From Natronospirillum operosum (lineage in GTDB: Bacteria; Pseudomonadota; Gammaproteobacteria; Pseudomonadales; Natronospirillaceae), in assembly GCF_004768465.1 (NCBI RefSeq), contig NZ_SRMF01000001.1:418948-482947 (forward strand): a stretch of DNA of 64,000 nucleotides, given 5' to 3'. The notes under the pieces were generated by a model. It was not told the origin of the DNA. It worked only from the letters and a program-made list of their open reading frames with translations, and did no database searches. The translations under genes and the position numbers were made by a program. Shown here piece by piece: positions 9,501 through 18,407 of the stretch (the first letter of the stretch is position 1; every line of letters begins with the position of its first letter).

Positions 9501-10186
9501 TCAACGCCATCAATGCGATCTCCGGTCGTACCGGGGTGACAGCGATCGACAACGGTCGGACGATGACTCTGGAAGCTGCGGATGGTCGTAACCTGTCGGT
9601 TGCCATCAACAACAACCTGGAAGGAAACAGCCAGCTTGGTCTGGATTCGTCCGACTTCGGCAACTCGATTGGTCTCAGCTCCACTATCGTCGGTGTAGGT
9701 GAAGGCGATATCAGCGGTACTGAAACCTACGCTGAAGTCGCGGCGACTACCTACTCGACAGTCAAGCTGAGCTCAGCCGGGGCGATCGAGATCTCTTCTG
9801 GTAGCAGCGGTGCGGAAGCACTGGAAGCGCTGGGACTGCAGGTGGGTACCTTTGGTGGCGGTGAGTCTGGTGCGTTCATCAGCGATCTGGATATCTCCAC
9901 CTTCGAGGGCGCCCAGGAAGCCATTGTCTCCATCGACAATGCCCTGAGCACGGTGTCCGCAGTACGGGCTGACCTGGGTGCGATTCAGAACCGCTTTGAA
10001 TCCACCATCAGCAACCTGGAGATCACCCGGGAGAACCTGACGGCCGCGAACAGCCGGATCCGTGACGCGGACTTTGCCGCTGAATCGGCCGAGCTGAGCC
10101 GGACGCAGGTACTGCAGCAGGCTGGTATCTCCATCCTGGCACAGGCCAACCAGCGGCCACAGCAGGCGCTGACGCTGCTGGGTTAA
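6512..10186 (+). CDS. fliC: Giant flagellin
   Basis: The filament subunit, exported by the flagellar type III apparatus. At 1224 residues it is two to four times the usual length. The N-terminal D0/D1 region ([19 protein letters not shown]..., about 1-170) and C-terminal D1/D0 region (about 1120-1224, ending [11 protein letters not shown]) are ordinary. The middle, surface-exposed part is enlarged to about 950 residues. It contains flagellin-IN type motifs in two similar pairs: [10 protein letters not shown] (about 187) with [10 protein letters not shown] (about 252), and [10 protein letters not shown] (about 895) with [10 protein letters not shown] (about 970). About 570 residues of Asp/Gly/Thr-rich beta-type sequence lie between the pairs. 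No frameshift or stop interrupts it. A sigma-28 promoter and a good ribosome binding site precede it; flaG and fliD follow. Confidence 0.95.
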   Translation: MAQIINTNIASLNAQRNLSNSGQANATALERLSSGLRINSAKDDAAGLAISTRFESQTRGLGQAIRNAGDGVSLAQTAEGSLGTITDNLQRMRELAVQSANGTNSDDDRIALQAEVTQLVAEIQRTAEETDFNGRNLFDGSFEGIFQIGANAGQTVGVSIGELTTTKLGAAEAVGVSAIGSGEALSNGDLSINGVAIEASRSADDPSSVVNAAASAIAKVAAINDKSSETGVTAKVNANVAAGVGMEPANTTGTLTLNGVEISLATGGVNAADDRSAVISAINAKADQTGVTAVSAGDAGGVELVAEDGRNITVDLDGGLTEEATGLKEGTSYGGYTLISNDGSNITISGGDGTGTGDIANSGLVAGTYGGREATLNSGVRNAETLTEQTQGTFTTGMFGDLTGTQINATNLAFDVALDGEGFQTFHLDPDSDVGSGAGVYDDVEQFADQINAALANTDITQNDVFRNDDDEPLFEAVANTADGTITFRSLADGDGSTIVARSGSIDIPGGFQFADGIDGGEFNRVQFDFVFDGVNEFDTDGNTALEFDYTGGAGGSDVFAIADDVYTSAEDFAAAVNAGIATSDAAGELEATVSSDGTRVYITALDDAIDNIAIGADTDIETYDLFDWIQHQESGDLVITDVAAFTTAANNDGFVGLTVDGNALGDLEFDGTTFSGNAADFADELQTFLDDQVAGSGITVTAVGDQVVLSSDGDPDAAGYGVQMGLPNDPTVDPVIGNDGAVVAVTTLADVELDDRAGVAQTSAYAVDSDGNFISADGNDIDAQLNPLVIETGVNDTFRINVDDGGFETLTLAAGTLNNMDDLLGAVEDAIAASPYDGDVSVALNGTGDALVFTSATEDADSQVRLQNGTFAVSGTFQNGANLVEEGQIPRLNNGDLEINGVSIRAAIAEDDRASDGTALSSDVAASGIATAAAINAASGSTGVTAEVNATRLNGGDGTAAGAADVGSSGSIFINGVETAGLNITGDEDVDRQAAINAINAISGRTGVTAIDNGRTMTLEAADGRNLSVAINNNLEGNSQLGLDSSDFGNSIGLSSTIVGVGEGDISGTETYAEVAATTYSTVKLSSAGAIEISSGSSGAEALEALGLQVGTFGGGESGAFISDLDISTFEGAQEAIVSIDNALSTVSAVRADLGAIQNRFESTISNLEITRENLTAANSRIRDADFAAESAELSRTQVLQQAGISILAQANQRPQQALTLLG

Positions 10187-10201
10187 TAGCCCGCTGACCC
10201 C

Positions 10202-10238
10202 GAGGGGCAGCCCACCACGGACAGGTGGTCTGCCCCTC
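10202..10238 (+). terminator. Stable hairpin after fliC
   Basis: GAGGGGCAG pairs with CTGCCCCTC, and the inner CCACC pairs with GGTGG. There is no T-run, so it may be a Rho-assisted stop or a 3' stabiliser of the very long flagellin mRNA. Confidence 0.55.
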
Positions 10239-10299
10239 ACTTAACCGGGGTTTGAAGAGACAGGGTAGTTGGGTCTGATGTGTATTTGAGGATAGAGCC

Positions 10300-10698
10300 A
10301 TGGCCAATTCGGTGGAACAATTGAACTCCGGAGTAAGCCAGCCTTCCCAAGCATCTGCCGGAAAGCGAACTGACAGCTCGACTGAAACAGGCAAGTTCTT
10401 GCCGGCTACTGCCGGTGACTTTAAACTGACTGGCAAGGTTGGACTGTTGGAAGCCGGGAAACCGGAGACCAAAGTACCTGATTTGGATGAGGCCATAGCC
10501 CGCATTCAGGATTATTTTCAGGATACACGACGGTCACTGGAGTTCCGACTGGACGAAACAACAGGTATTACCGTGGTTTCCGTGTTCGATACGGCTACCC
10601 AGGAGTTGATTCGCCAGATCCCGAGTGAAGAAGCGGTGAATTTGGCCCGGAAATTGAATCAAGAGGAGCCACTCAGCTTATTCAGAGCACAGGTGTAG
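10300..10698 (+). CDS. flaG: Flagellar protein FlaG
   Basis: A 132-residue protein. The N-terminal half is polar and Ser/Thr-rich. The C-terminal half (about 65-132) is the FlaG domain with LEFRLDETTGITVVSVFD and ELIRQIPSEEAVNLARKL. FlaG proteins influence filament length in several bacteria, and the gene commonly lies between flagellin and fliD, as here. GAGG precedes the ATG. No separate promoter is evident, and it may be expressed from the fliC promoter past the hairpin at 10202-10238. Confidence 0.9.
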   Translation: MANSVEQLNSGVSQPSQASAGKRTDSSTETGKFLPATAGDFKLTGKVGLLEAGKPETKVPDLDEAIARIQDYFQDTRRSLEFRLDETTGITVVSVFDTATQELIRQIPSEEAVNLARKLNQEEPLSLFRAQV

Positions 10699-10777
10699 GG
10701 CGAAATCTGGCAACGAGACAGATGCCGCACGTAGCAGAGATGCAAAAGGCTACATATGCTTACAAAACAGGACCTCA

Positions 10778-10804
10778 AGTGTAACGACCATTGGCCGTTA
10801 CACT
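10778..10804 (+). terminator. Hairpin between flaG and fliD
   Basis: AGTGTAACG pairs with CGTTACACT around a short inner stem. The following bases hold only a weak T-run (CCTTTTC at 10810-10816), so it may terminate partially or separate flaG and fliD expression. Confidence 0.5.
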
Positions 10805-10842
10805 GAGTGTCCTTTTCTCGTTGTGTGTGAGGAAGATTTGTT

Positions 10843-13800
10843 ATGGCCAGCATTCAGTCACTCGGTATCGGTTCAGGTCTGCTGACGTCCGAGCTTGTCG
10901 AAGACATCATCAAGGCCGAGCGTGAAGCCTCCGATCTGCGGCTGGACCGTCGAGAGGAAAAGGTAGAAGCGCAGATCTCCGCGTACGGCGAAATCAAGGC
11001 CGCCATCAGCAATCTTCAGTCCAGCGCCTCATCGCTGTCTGATCTCAACGCCATTCGAAGAACCAGTGCCACCTCGAGCAACGAGCAGGCCGTCACTGCG
11101 ACCACGAACAACCAGGCCGAGACCGGCAACTACACGCTCCGTATTGATAATGTCGCAGAGGCGCACTCGCTGGCCTCGCAGCGTTACAATGCCGTCACCG
11201 ATACCGTAGGCACAGGAACCCTGACGTTCCGTTTCGGTGGTTATGAATACAACCAGGACGATGACATCGTCGGCTTTACACCCAATACCGATGGCAACGA
11301 ATTCGAAATCGAACTGTCATCCGGCAACAACACCCTGACGGGTATCCGCGACACGATCAATCAGGCGGATATGGGCGTCAGGGCATCTCTGGTCAACGAT
11401 GGCCAGGGTTACCGTCTGTTGTTTACCTCGGAAGATACCGGCGAGCAGAATGCCATGGAGATCACCGCCAATGGTGATTCCGGCTTGCAATCGCTGGCGT
11501 TCAACCCCGGTCAGAATGACCCGGAAAGCAACATGAGCATGACCCAGAAGGCCATGGACGCCAATCTGTCGGTCAACGGCCTGCAGATCACTTCGGCCAC
11601 CAACGAACTCACCGAAGTGGCGCGCGGCACCACCATCAACCTGCACAATGCAACCAATGGCAGTACCGTCAACCTCAACATCACCCGTGATCCGGGCGCC
11701 ATGGTGGAGCGGGTTGAAGCCTTCCTCGAGGCCTACAACGAGTTCAGGGAACTGGCGAAAGAATTTACCGCCTTCGATCAGGGGTCCGGCGAAGCCGGCC
11801 TGTTGCTGGGTGATTCTGCCCTCCGACAGGTAGAGAACCAGGTGCGCAGGGCGCTCACGCAGATCGTGGAAGGGCTTGAAGACAGCCAGTACCGCTCACT
11901 GGCGGATATCGGCATCTTTACCGACCGCAACAACGATTTCAAGTTGGCACTGAATGCAGAAAAGCTGGAAACAGCCTTCAGGGACAACATTGACAACTTC
12001 TCCGGCCTGCTGGCGAGCAAGACTCAGGCCAATGACCCGTTGATCAACTACATCGCCAAGGGCGGTGACACCAAACCCGGCGAGTACGATATCGAAATCA
12101 CCCAGGTGGCCACGCAGGGGCGGTTTGATGGTCAATCGGTAGCCGCTTTCGACTTTGCCCAGGATGTGGTCATCGGCTCTTCGAACGACAAGTTCCGCCT
12201 CAACATCGACGGCACCGCGGCCGATGTACAGCTGGCCCATGGCAATTACAGCTCCGGTGACGATCTGGCGCTGATGATTCAGAACAGCATCAACAACACC
12301 ACATCCTTCCAGGACCGCGGGCGCAGCGTGACGGTGGAGTTCGATGCCGTTGAGCAGAGCATGAACATCGTGTCCAGTCGCTATGGCAGCCAGTCTCAGG
12401 TCTTCTTCGAGACCATGGCGCCCACAGTTGCCAACACACTGGGGTTCACCGAGCCGGGGCAGGGTGGTGTATCCGGCCAGTTCTACAGCAATCTGTCTGA
12501 CCAGGCCTTTGGCGCCACCACAACACCCGGCAGCCGCGAAGTCTTTGCAGACAACAGCTTCAACTTCAGCAGCAACCCGGTCACCTTCGATCTTGATCTG
12601 ACCGGAACCAGCGCCGATGGTACCCACACCATCACTCTGGATGAAGACATGTCCAGCCAGCTCGACAACGAAGGCAATGTTGTTGAAGAGCGGACGCGTG
12701 ATGACATGCTGTCCTATATCAACTCCGAGCTGAACGCGGCCGGGCTTTCCGGTGTGGTGCGTGCAGAATTCAATTCCGGCAATCGCCTGGTGTTCTCCAC
12801 AGAGGTCGACGGTGGCAGCCAGTCCATAGAATTGAGCGGTGTCACAACGCCGGGCGAAGACGTCCTGGGTCTGGCCAGTGCCGAAGGCGCCTCCAGCTCG
12901 GGGGTCACCATAGCTGCGGATACCGCGTTCGAGATCAGCATCGAGAACCGCTATGGCGTGGCGGAATCGCAATCCATAGAGGTGCCTGCCGGCACCTATG
13001 AGACGCCGGAAGAACTGGCTCAGGCGATCCAGACCGCCATCAACGACGACCCGAACATTCAGGCTTCCGCCTCCGGAGCGATGACGCTGCCGGGCAGCCG
13101 CCCCATCGAGAACGACATCAATTTCGACAATCGGGCCTCAGGCTTTGAATTCGAATACAACGGCCAGCGCCTGTTTGTGGATGTCGATGAAGTAGCCACC
13201 ACTGATATCAATGGCGACGGCGAAATCACCAACCTGGACAGCATCCAGTTGGCGCTCAACAACGCCCTGGATGACGCCGGCCTGCCGGCGAATTCGGTTC
13301 TGGCCCGCATGGAATCCGGCGGCCTGGTGCTTGAAACTGCGGATACCGGCAGCAGCGAAGTGCTGAATGTCATCTCCGATGGACGCGGAGACCGCACCGT
13401 GCCCGGCGCCGTGATTACCGGCGGGGAAGACTTTGCGGCCGACCCGGTCGGGTTCACGCTGCGCATGGATGGTGTCGATATCGATGTCGCCCTGGATGAA
13501 GACATCAGCGGTGCCGACGCCGATGAAACCCTGGCCTACATCCAGACCCGTCTTGATCAGGCCCTGATCGCCGCCGATGGCGGTGGTGCCTTTATGGCCG
13601 GGGACATCAAGGCCCGGCTGAATGACGATGGCGAGCTGTATTTTGAAAGCCAGTCAAAAATGGGCGAGAAGACCAGCGCCACCTATGGTGCCCTGGCTGC
13701 GCTGGAAATTACCGACACCAATGCCGCCGCAGAGAATCTGCTGGGGCTCGCGGAAGCTGGCCCGCAGATAGACGGCCGGGATGAATTCGGTCTGCCCAAG

Positions 13801-14793
13801 GGCGCGGTACCCGGCTTTGATGCCCAGAGTGTCGTTTCATACGAACAGGACAGCAAGGGGCGCGGCAGCTTCAATATCAGTTTTGACAACGAGACCAGAG
13901 TCACCATCGAGTCCGTCACCTCGTCAGCCGCTGCCCAGCTGGGCTTTGGTGTCAGCGATGGCAGTGAATCCCAGGTCGTAACCGGCAAGGATGTAGAGGG
14001 CACCATCAACGGCACCAAGGCCATCGGTCGTGGCCAGGTGCTGGAAGCGGGCAGTGGCCAGGAAGCCGCAACCAATGGTTACATCCTCGGGTCGCCGGGG
14101 ACCGACTTCTCGTCTGCGGTAGTGCTGGACAGCACCAACAACAGCTTCCAGGTGACCGTAGATGACATTGCCTCCGGCGACATCGAGCTGGAAGAGGGTG
14201 TATATACCACCGGCGCCTCTCTGGCGGCCGAAATGACGCGTGCCATCAACGCCGACCCGGCACTGATGGGCGCCGGCAAGTTTGTGGAAGTGCAGTACGA
14301 CCCGGACACCAACATCTTCGGTATCTTCTCGACCTCGACCGGGGAAGACTCCAAGGTGCGCCTGAACGACATCGACTCCAATCTGTCGAACGTTACCGGC
14401 CTGACTCCCAACTCCGAAACCGTCGATGGCAAGGAAGCCACCGGCGAGGCCGACCCGGCCAAGGGCATTACCTTGCGGGTTCTGGGTGGAGAAACAGGCC
14501 AGCGCGGCACCGTCAACTACATTCAGGGCGTGTTCGACCAGTTGAAAGAGACATTCGCCGACATGCTGTCTTCACGCGGCACCATCACCACCAGGCTGGA
14601 CCGCCTGGATACCCAGATGGAGCAGATCTTCGAAGAGCGCGTGAGTCTCGAACAGCGCATGAACGCTCAGGAAGCCCGGCTGCGTGCCCAGTTCTCTTTC
14701 AACGACCGCATCATTGCGCAGTTGAACAACACCGAAAGCTTCCTCCAGCAGCAATTCGAAATCATGAACGGCATGCTCGCCAACCGCAACTGA
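10843..14793 (+). CDS. fliD: Giant flagellar cap / hook-associated protein 2 (FliD)
   Basis: The filament cap that folds exported flagellin at the growing tip. At 1316 residues it is two to three times the normal size. The N-terminal FliD_N domain (GIGSGLLTSELVEDIIKAE..., about 7-110) is standard, as is the start of the FliD_C part (about 225-400, with ERVEAFLEAYNEFRELAKEF). The final about 100 residues are the usual heptad coiled coil (RLDRLDTQMEQIFEERVSLEQRM...). Between them, about 400-1215, lies an insertion of repeated beta-rich modules of the type GVYTTGASLAAEMTRAINAD. Around residues 785-800 is DINGDGEITNLD, which fits the DxNxDGxIxxxD calcium loop of EF-hand/dockerin proteins. GAGGAAG precedes the ATG. 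Confidence 0.93.
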   Translation: MASIQSLGIGSGLLTSELVEDIIKAEREASDLRLDRREEKVEAQISAYGEIKAAISNLQSSASSLSDLNAIRRTSATSSNEQAVTATTNNQAETGNYTLRIDNVAEAHSLASQRYNAVTDTVGTGTLTFRFGGYEYNQDDDIVGFTPNTDGNEFEIELSSGNNTLTGIRDTINQADMGVRASLVNDGQGYRLLFTSEDTGEQNAMEITANGDSGLQSLAFNPGQNDPESNMSMTQKAMDANLSVNGLQITSATNELTEVARGTTINLHNATNGSTVNLNITRDPGAMVERVEAFLEAYNEFRELAKEFTAFDQGSGEAGLLLGDSALRQVENQVRRALTQIVEGLEDSQYRSLADIGIFTDRNNDFKLALNAEKLETAFRDNIDNFSGLLASKTQANDPLINYIAKGGDTKPGEYDIEITQVATQGRFDGQSVAAFDFAQDVVIGSSNDKFRLNIDGTAADVQLAHGNYSSGDDLALMIQNSINNTTSFQDRGRSVTVEFDAVEQSMNIVSSRYGSQSQVFFETMAPTVANTLGFTEPGQGGVSGQFYSNLSDQAFGATTTPGSREVFADNSFNFSSNPVTFDLDLTGTSADGTHTITLDEDMSSQLDNEGNVVEERTRDDMLSYINSELNAAGLSGVVRAEFNSGNRLVFSTEVDGGSQSIELSGVTTPGEDVLGLASAEGASSSGVTIAADTAFEISIENRYGVAESQSIEVPAGTYETPEELAQAIQTAINDDPNIQASASGAMTLPGSRPIENDINFDNRASGFEFEYNGQRLFVDVDEVATTDINGDGEITNLDSIQLALNNALDDAGLPANSVLARMESGGLVLETADTGSSEVLNVISDGRGDRTVPGAVITGGEDFAADPVGFTLRMDGVDIDVALDEDISGADADETLAYIQTRLDQALIAADGGGAFMAGDIKARLNDDGELYFESQSKMGEKTSATYGALAALEITDTNAAAENLLGLAEAGPQIDGRDEFGLPKGAVPGFDAQSVVSYEQDSKGRGSFNISFDNETRVTIESVTSSAAAQLGFGVSDGSESQVVTGKDVEGTINGTKAIGRGQVLEAGSGQEAATNGYILGSPGTDFSSAVVLDSTNNSFQVTVDDIASGDIELEEGVYTTGASLAAEMTRAINADPALMGAGKFVEVQYDPDTNIFGIFSTSTGEDSKVRLNDIDSNLSNVTGLTPNSETVDGKEATGEADPAKGITLRVLGGETGQRGTVNYIQGVFDQLKETFADMLSSRGTITTRLDRLDTQMEQIFEERVSLEQRMNAQEARLRAQFSFNDRIIAQLNNTESFLQQQFEIMNGMLANRN

Positions 14794-14807
14794 TCGCGAG
14801 CCCCAAT

Positions 14808-15044
14808 TGTAGCGAGGGATGCAAAATTCTTGTAGCGAGGGACGCAAAATTCTTGTAGCGAGGGACGCAAGTCCCGACAGGGGCTGCCGGGCCCCTCAAA
14901 AAGGGCGGCGTTGCCGTCCATCGGGACTCGCGTCGCTCGCTACAATCGGGACTCGCGTCGCTCGCTACAATCGGGACTCGCGTCGCTCGCTACAATCGGG
15001 ACTCGCGTCCCTCGCTACAATCGCGACTCGCGTCCCTCGCTACA
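14808..15044. repeat. Family A cluster after fliD
   Basis: Three forward copies (the first two lack the right arm and read GCAAAATTCT) are followed by five reverse copies in close tandem. The forward and reverse blocks could form a long stem at the 3' end of the flagellar operon. A fragment, TTCGCTACA, follows at about 15050. Confidence 0.85.
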
Positions 15045-15220
15045 ATTCGTTCGCTACACAGCCCACAACCCGGTCACATTTTTCATCCGTCCGGGTGGTA
15101 CTGAACCCCTTATCGAACTACCCTTACCTGACGGAATCAATACACCCCATAACGGTCGGGCCCATTTGCCCGGCCTAACTGACTGATCGATCATCAGATG
15201 GTCAAAAAGGAGTCAAATCG

Positions 15221-15640
15221 ATGAAAAAACTGCTGCTCGCACTTGTCGCCAGTCTGCTGCTGCCGATTGCCATGGTCCAGGGTGATGATCATGGTTCTGC
15301 GATGGACGTTCCGGAACATTCCAGCGGTGAAGTGGCTCGGGCTATCTTCACTGTCGGCATTGAAGACCGTGAGCCCCTGCTCACCCTGAATGCCATCCCC
15401 GAAGGCATGAATGAAGTCTATCTGTTCACCGACCTGCGCGACTTCGAAGGCCAGACCGTCCGGCACCGCTGGAACTTTGAAGGCAGCACCGTATCCGAAG
15501 TCAGCTTTGATGTCGGCGGCCCACGCTGGCGCACCTGGTCGCGCCGGACTATCGGCGACGATCAGCGCGGCGAATGGAGCGTCGACGTGATTGACGGCGA
15601 CGGTTACATCGTCGAGTCCTACACCATTACAGCACGGTAA
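15221..15640 (+). CDS. DUF2914 domain secreted protein
   Basis: A 139-residue protein with a signal peptide (MKKLLLALVASLLLPIAMVQG). The rest (about 38-139) matches the DUF2914 pattern: ARAIFTVGIEDREPL, then VYLFTDLRDFEGQTVRHRWNFEG, then GGPRWRTWSRRTI and WSVDVIDGDGYIVES. The family is a periplasmic beta-sandwich of unknown role, often near sulfate or cell-envelope genes. AAGGAG nine bases upstream fixes the start. It is a single gene between a repeat cluster and tRNA-Ser. Confidence 0.75.
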   Translation: MKKLLLALVASLLLPIAMVQGDDHGSAMDVPEHSSGEVARAIFTVGIEDREPLLTLNAIPEGMNEVYLFTDLRDFEGQTVRHRWNFEGSTVSEVSFDVGGPRWRTWSRRTIGDDQRGEWSVDVIDGDGYIVESYTITAR

Positions 15641-15740
15641 CCCTCTGTTTTATCAGGAAAACATTGCAATCTGGTCACGCATCCAGTAAAGTTCGCCGCG
15701 TTCTGGCGGCAGCCTCAGCGCCGCCGCCGGAACCAGCGCA

Positions 15741-15830
15741 GGAGAGGTGGCCGAGTGGCTGAAGGCGCACGCCTGGAAAGTGTGTATGGGAGAAATCTCA
15801 TCGAGGGTTCGAATCCCTCTCTCTCCGCCA
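15741..15830 (+). tRNA. tRNA-Ser (anticodon GGA)
   Basis: A class II tRNA of 90 nt with encoded CCA. Acceptor stem GGAGAGG pairs with TCTCTCC, the anticodon loop is CTGGAAA, the variable arm is long and GGTTCGAATCC forms the T arm. Confidence 0.95.
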
Positions 15831-15837
15831 GATTCCG

Positions 15838-15870
15838 AAAAAGCCGATGGCAATCCCATCGGCTTTTTTT
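15838..15870 (+). terminator. Intrinsic terminator after tRNA-Ser
   Basis: GCCGATGG pairs with CCATCGGC around a five-base loop, flanked by A-run and seven T. Confidence 0.9.
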
Positions 15871-15884
15871 GTGGGCGTGCCACC

Positions 15885-16328
15885 TGTAGCGAGGGACGCA
15901 AGTCCCGATTGCAGCAAGGGGGTTGTAGCGAGGGACGCGAGTCCCGATTGTAGCAAGGGGATTGTAGCGAGGGGGACGCAAGTCCCGATTGTAGCGAGGG
16001 ACGCGAGTCCCGATTGCAGCAAGGGGGTTGTAGCGAGGGACGCGAGTCCCGATTGTAGCAAGGGGATTGTAGCGAGGGGGTTGTAGCGAGGGACGCGAGT
16101 CCCGATTGCAGCAAGGGGGTTGTAGCGAGGGACGCGAGTCCCGATTGTAGCGAGCGACGCGAGTCGCGATGGGCGGCAATACCGCCTTTTTGGAGGGCCC
16201 AGCGGCCCCTGTCGGGACTTGCGTCCCTCACTACAGGGTTTATCGGGACTTGCGTCCCTCACTACAGGGTTTATCGGGACTTGCGTCCCTCACTACAGGG
16301 TTTATCGGCACTTGCGTGCCTCGCTACA
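15885..16328. repeat. Dense family A array between tRNA-Ser and aroC
   Basis: More than ten copies. From 15925 to 16160 they alternate with short TTGCAGCAAGGGGG or TTGTAGCAAGGGGA segments, and a unit of about 110 bases recurs, so the array has grown by local duplication. Most loops here are GCGA instead of GCAA. The last four copies are reversed, three with CTCACTACA ends. This fills the gene-free stretch 15871-16391; no gene is present. Confidence 0.85.
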
Positions 16329-16391
16329 GATATACCGCCAATTCAGGTAAACTCCACCGTCCACATTGATCCACTGCAGGAACTGGCGCGC

Positions 16392-17456
16392 ATGTCCGGC
16401 AACACCTTCGGCACTCTGTTTACCCTGACCTCATTCGGCGAAAGCCACGGCCCGGCTCTGGGCGCCGTCGTGGACGGCTGCCCGCCCGGGCTGGCGCTTT
16501 CCGAAGCCGATCTGCAAGGCGACCTGGACCGTCGCAAACCCGGCCAGTCGCGCTACACCACCCAGCGCCGCGAAGGCGACCAGGTGCGCATTCTGTCCGG
16601 CGTTTTCGAAGGCAAGACCACCGGCACCCCGATCGGCCTGCTGATCGAGAACACCGACCAGCGCTCCAAGGACTACAGCAACATCAAGGACCTCTACCGC
16701 CCCGCCCATGCCGACTATGTCTATGACCGGAAGTACGGCTTTCGGGACTATCGCGGCGGTGGCCGCTCCTCCGCCCGCGAAACCGCCATGCGGGTCGCCG
16801 CCGGCGGCATCGCCAAGAAGTACCTGCGCGAACATCTGGGCGTGGAGATCAGGGGCTACCTGTCCCAGTTGGGCGATATCGAACTGCCCATGAAGGACCT
16901 CTCCGCTGTCAACGAGAACCCCTTCTTCTCCGCCGACCCGGACAAGGTGCCCGAACTCGAAGCCTACATGCAGGCGCTGATCAAGGAAGGCAACTCCGTC
17001 GGTGCCAGGGTCTCCGTGATCGCCAGTGGCGTACCGGTCGGCCTCGGCGAGCCCATCTTCGACCGCCTGGATGCCGAACTGGCCCACGCCCTGATGAGCA
17101 TCAATGCCGTCAAGGGCGTCGAAATAGGCGATGGCTTTGCCGTGGTCGCACAGAAAGGCACCGAGCATCGCGACGAGATGACCCCGGAGGGTTTTCTGTC
17201 CAACCATGCCGGCGGCATCCTGGGCGGCATTTCCACCGGGCAGGACATCATCGCCCATCTGGCCCTGAAACCGACCTCCAGCCTGCGCATCCCCGGGCGC
17301 AGCATCAACCGCCAGGGCGACGCCGTCACGGTAGAGACCAAGGGCCGCCACGACCCCTGTGTCGGCATACGGGCCACCCCCATCGCCGAAGCCATGATGG
17401 CCCTGGTGCTCATGGACCACCTGCTGCGCCACCGCGGCCAGAACGGCACCTCGTAG
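16392..17456 (+). CDS. aroC: Chorismate synthase
   Basis: Converts 5-enolpyruvylshikimate 3-phosphate to chorismate with reduced FMN, the last common step to aromatic amino acids, folate and quinones. The 354-residue protein is close to the family length. It shows the signatures [18 protein letters not shown] (about 16-33), [28 protein letters not shown] and the third signature [18 protein letters not shown] (about 123-140). I chose the ATG giving [10 protein letters not shown]; the longer frame runs into repeats. The stop TAG is again the TAG of a family A repeat, and the C-terminus is a few residues shorter than usual. Confidence 0.97.
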   Translation: MSGNTFGTLFTLTSFGESHGPALGAVVDGCPPGLALSEADLQGDLDRRKPGQSRYTTQRREGDQVRILSGVFEGKTTGTPIGLLIENTDQRSKDYSNIKDLYRPAHADYVYDRKYGFRDYRGGGRSSARETAMRVAAGGIAKKYLREHLGVEIRGYLSQLGDIELPMKDLSAVNENPFFSADPDKVPELEAYMQALIKEGNSVGARVSVIASGVPVGLGEPIFDRLDAELAHALMSINAVKGVEIGDGFAVVAQKGTEHRDEMTPEGFLSNHAGGILGGISTGQDIIAHLALKPTSSLRIPGRSINRQGDAVTVETKGRHDPCVGIRATPIAEAMMALVLMDHLLRHRGQNGTS

Positions 17457-17757
17457 CGAGGGATGCAAGTCCCCATATTTTGTAGCGAGGGACGCAAGTC
17501 CCGATAAACCCAGGCACCATATTTGTAGCGAGGGACGCAAGTCCCGACAGGGGCCGACCGGCCCCCAACAAGGGACGGCGTTGCCGCCCATCGCGACTCG
17601 CGTCGCTCGCTACATTCGCGACTCGCGTCGCTCGCTACATTCGCGACTCGCGTCGCTCGCTACATTCGGGACTCGCGTCCCTCGCTACGGGGTTGTTTAT
17701 CGCGACTCGCGTCCCTCGCTACGGGGTTGTTTATCGGGACTCGCGTCCCTCGCTACG
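17453..17757. repeat. Family A cluster between aroC and rfaH
   Basis: Three forward copies are followed by about six reverse copies. Three reverse copies have GCGAC/GTCGC stems with matching CGTCGCTCGC flanks; one (near 17701) is mixed, with GCGAC on one side and GTCCC on the other, so its stem is imperfect. No gene is seen in 17457-17844. Confidence 0.85.
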
Positions 17758-17844
17758 GTGCCTGATGCCCCATGGGGCTTGAAGCACGCTCCCGCCCGGC
17801 GGTACACTCGAAAAACCATATCGCGTCCCAAGAGCAGTAAAGTC

Positions 17845-18396
17845 ATGACAATCAGGGAACGAAACAATGACACTGACGTCACCGAGACTGACCCGGCCAG
17901 CCAGCAATTGCGCTGGTATCTGCTGCAATGCAAACCCCGGGAATGCTTTCGCGCTCAGGACAATCTCGAACGTCAGGCGATAGACACCTACCTGCCCCAG
18001 CACAGCGTCCAGCGCCGCCGGGCCCGGCAGGTCTACTGGAACAAGGAACCTCTGTTCCCCCACTATGTGTTCATTCAGGCTTCCCCGCAGACCAACTGGG
18101 CCACCATTCGTTACACCCGCGGTGTCACCAAGGTGGTGGGGTTTGATGGCAAACCGACGCCAGTGCCGGACCACATCGTGATAGGCCTGCAGAAAAAATG
18201 CGCCGAACTGGCCGGGCTGGAACCGGAACCGCTGTTTCGTGCCGGCGAGCGGGTCACCATCAACGAAGGCTGTTTTCGGGAACTGGAAGCCATCGTCAAA
18301 TGTACGCACGGCGAACAGCGGGTGGTACTGCTGCTGGACCTGCTGAACCGCACCCAGCAGGTTGAACTGCCTGCCGACATCGTCAGTCGCCGCTGA
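17845..18396 (+). CDS. rfaH: Transcription antitermination protein RfaH
   Basis: A specialised NusG paralogue that joins RNA polymerase paused at an ops element and suppresses termination in long polysaccharide operons. The 183-residue protein has an N-terminal NGN domain (RWYLLQCKPRECFRAQDNLERQ..., about 23-125), including the RfaH-type stretch PLFPHYVFIQASPQTNWATIRYTRGVTKVVGF, and a C-terminal KOW-like domain (about 135-183, with GERVTINEGCFRELEAIVKC). I chose the ATG giving MTIRERNND; upstream codons are repeat sequence. A near-perfect ops site lies at 25306, in front of the polysaccharide genes. A short gene follows with overlapping stop and start. Confidence 0.9.
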   Translation: MTIRERNNDTDVTETDPASQQLRWYLLQCKPRECFRAQDNLERQAIDTYLPQHSVQRRRARQVYWNKEPLFPHYVFIQASPQTNWATIRYTRGVTKVVGFDGKPTPVPDHIVIGLQKKCAELAGLEPEPLFRAGERVTINEGCFRELEAIVKCTHGEQRVVLLLDLLNRTQQVELPADIVSRR

Positions 18397-18407
18397 TGGG
18401 GGTACCC

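Noticed and set aside
10708-10728. Sigma-54 promoter before fliD (TGGCAAC...ATGCC)
   Set aside because: The GG and GC are 13 bases apart, not 10, so the geometry is wrong.
15653-16262. Minus-strand frames with recurring RDSRPSLQ or RDASPD peptides
   Set aside because: These are translations of family A repeats, which happen to lack stops in several frames; similar peptides turn up at every cluster.
15885-16328. CRISPR-like regular array
   Set aside because: The repeats are near-identical, but there are no unique spacers of constant length; the material between copies is degenerate repeat, orientation changes and no cas gene is near.
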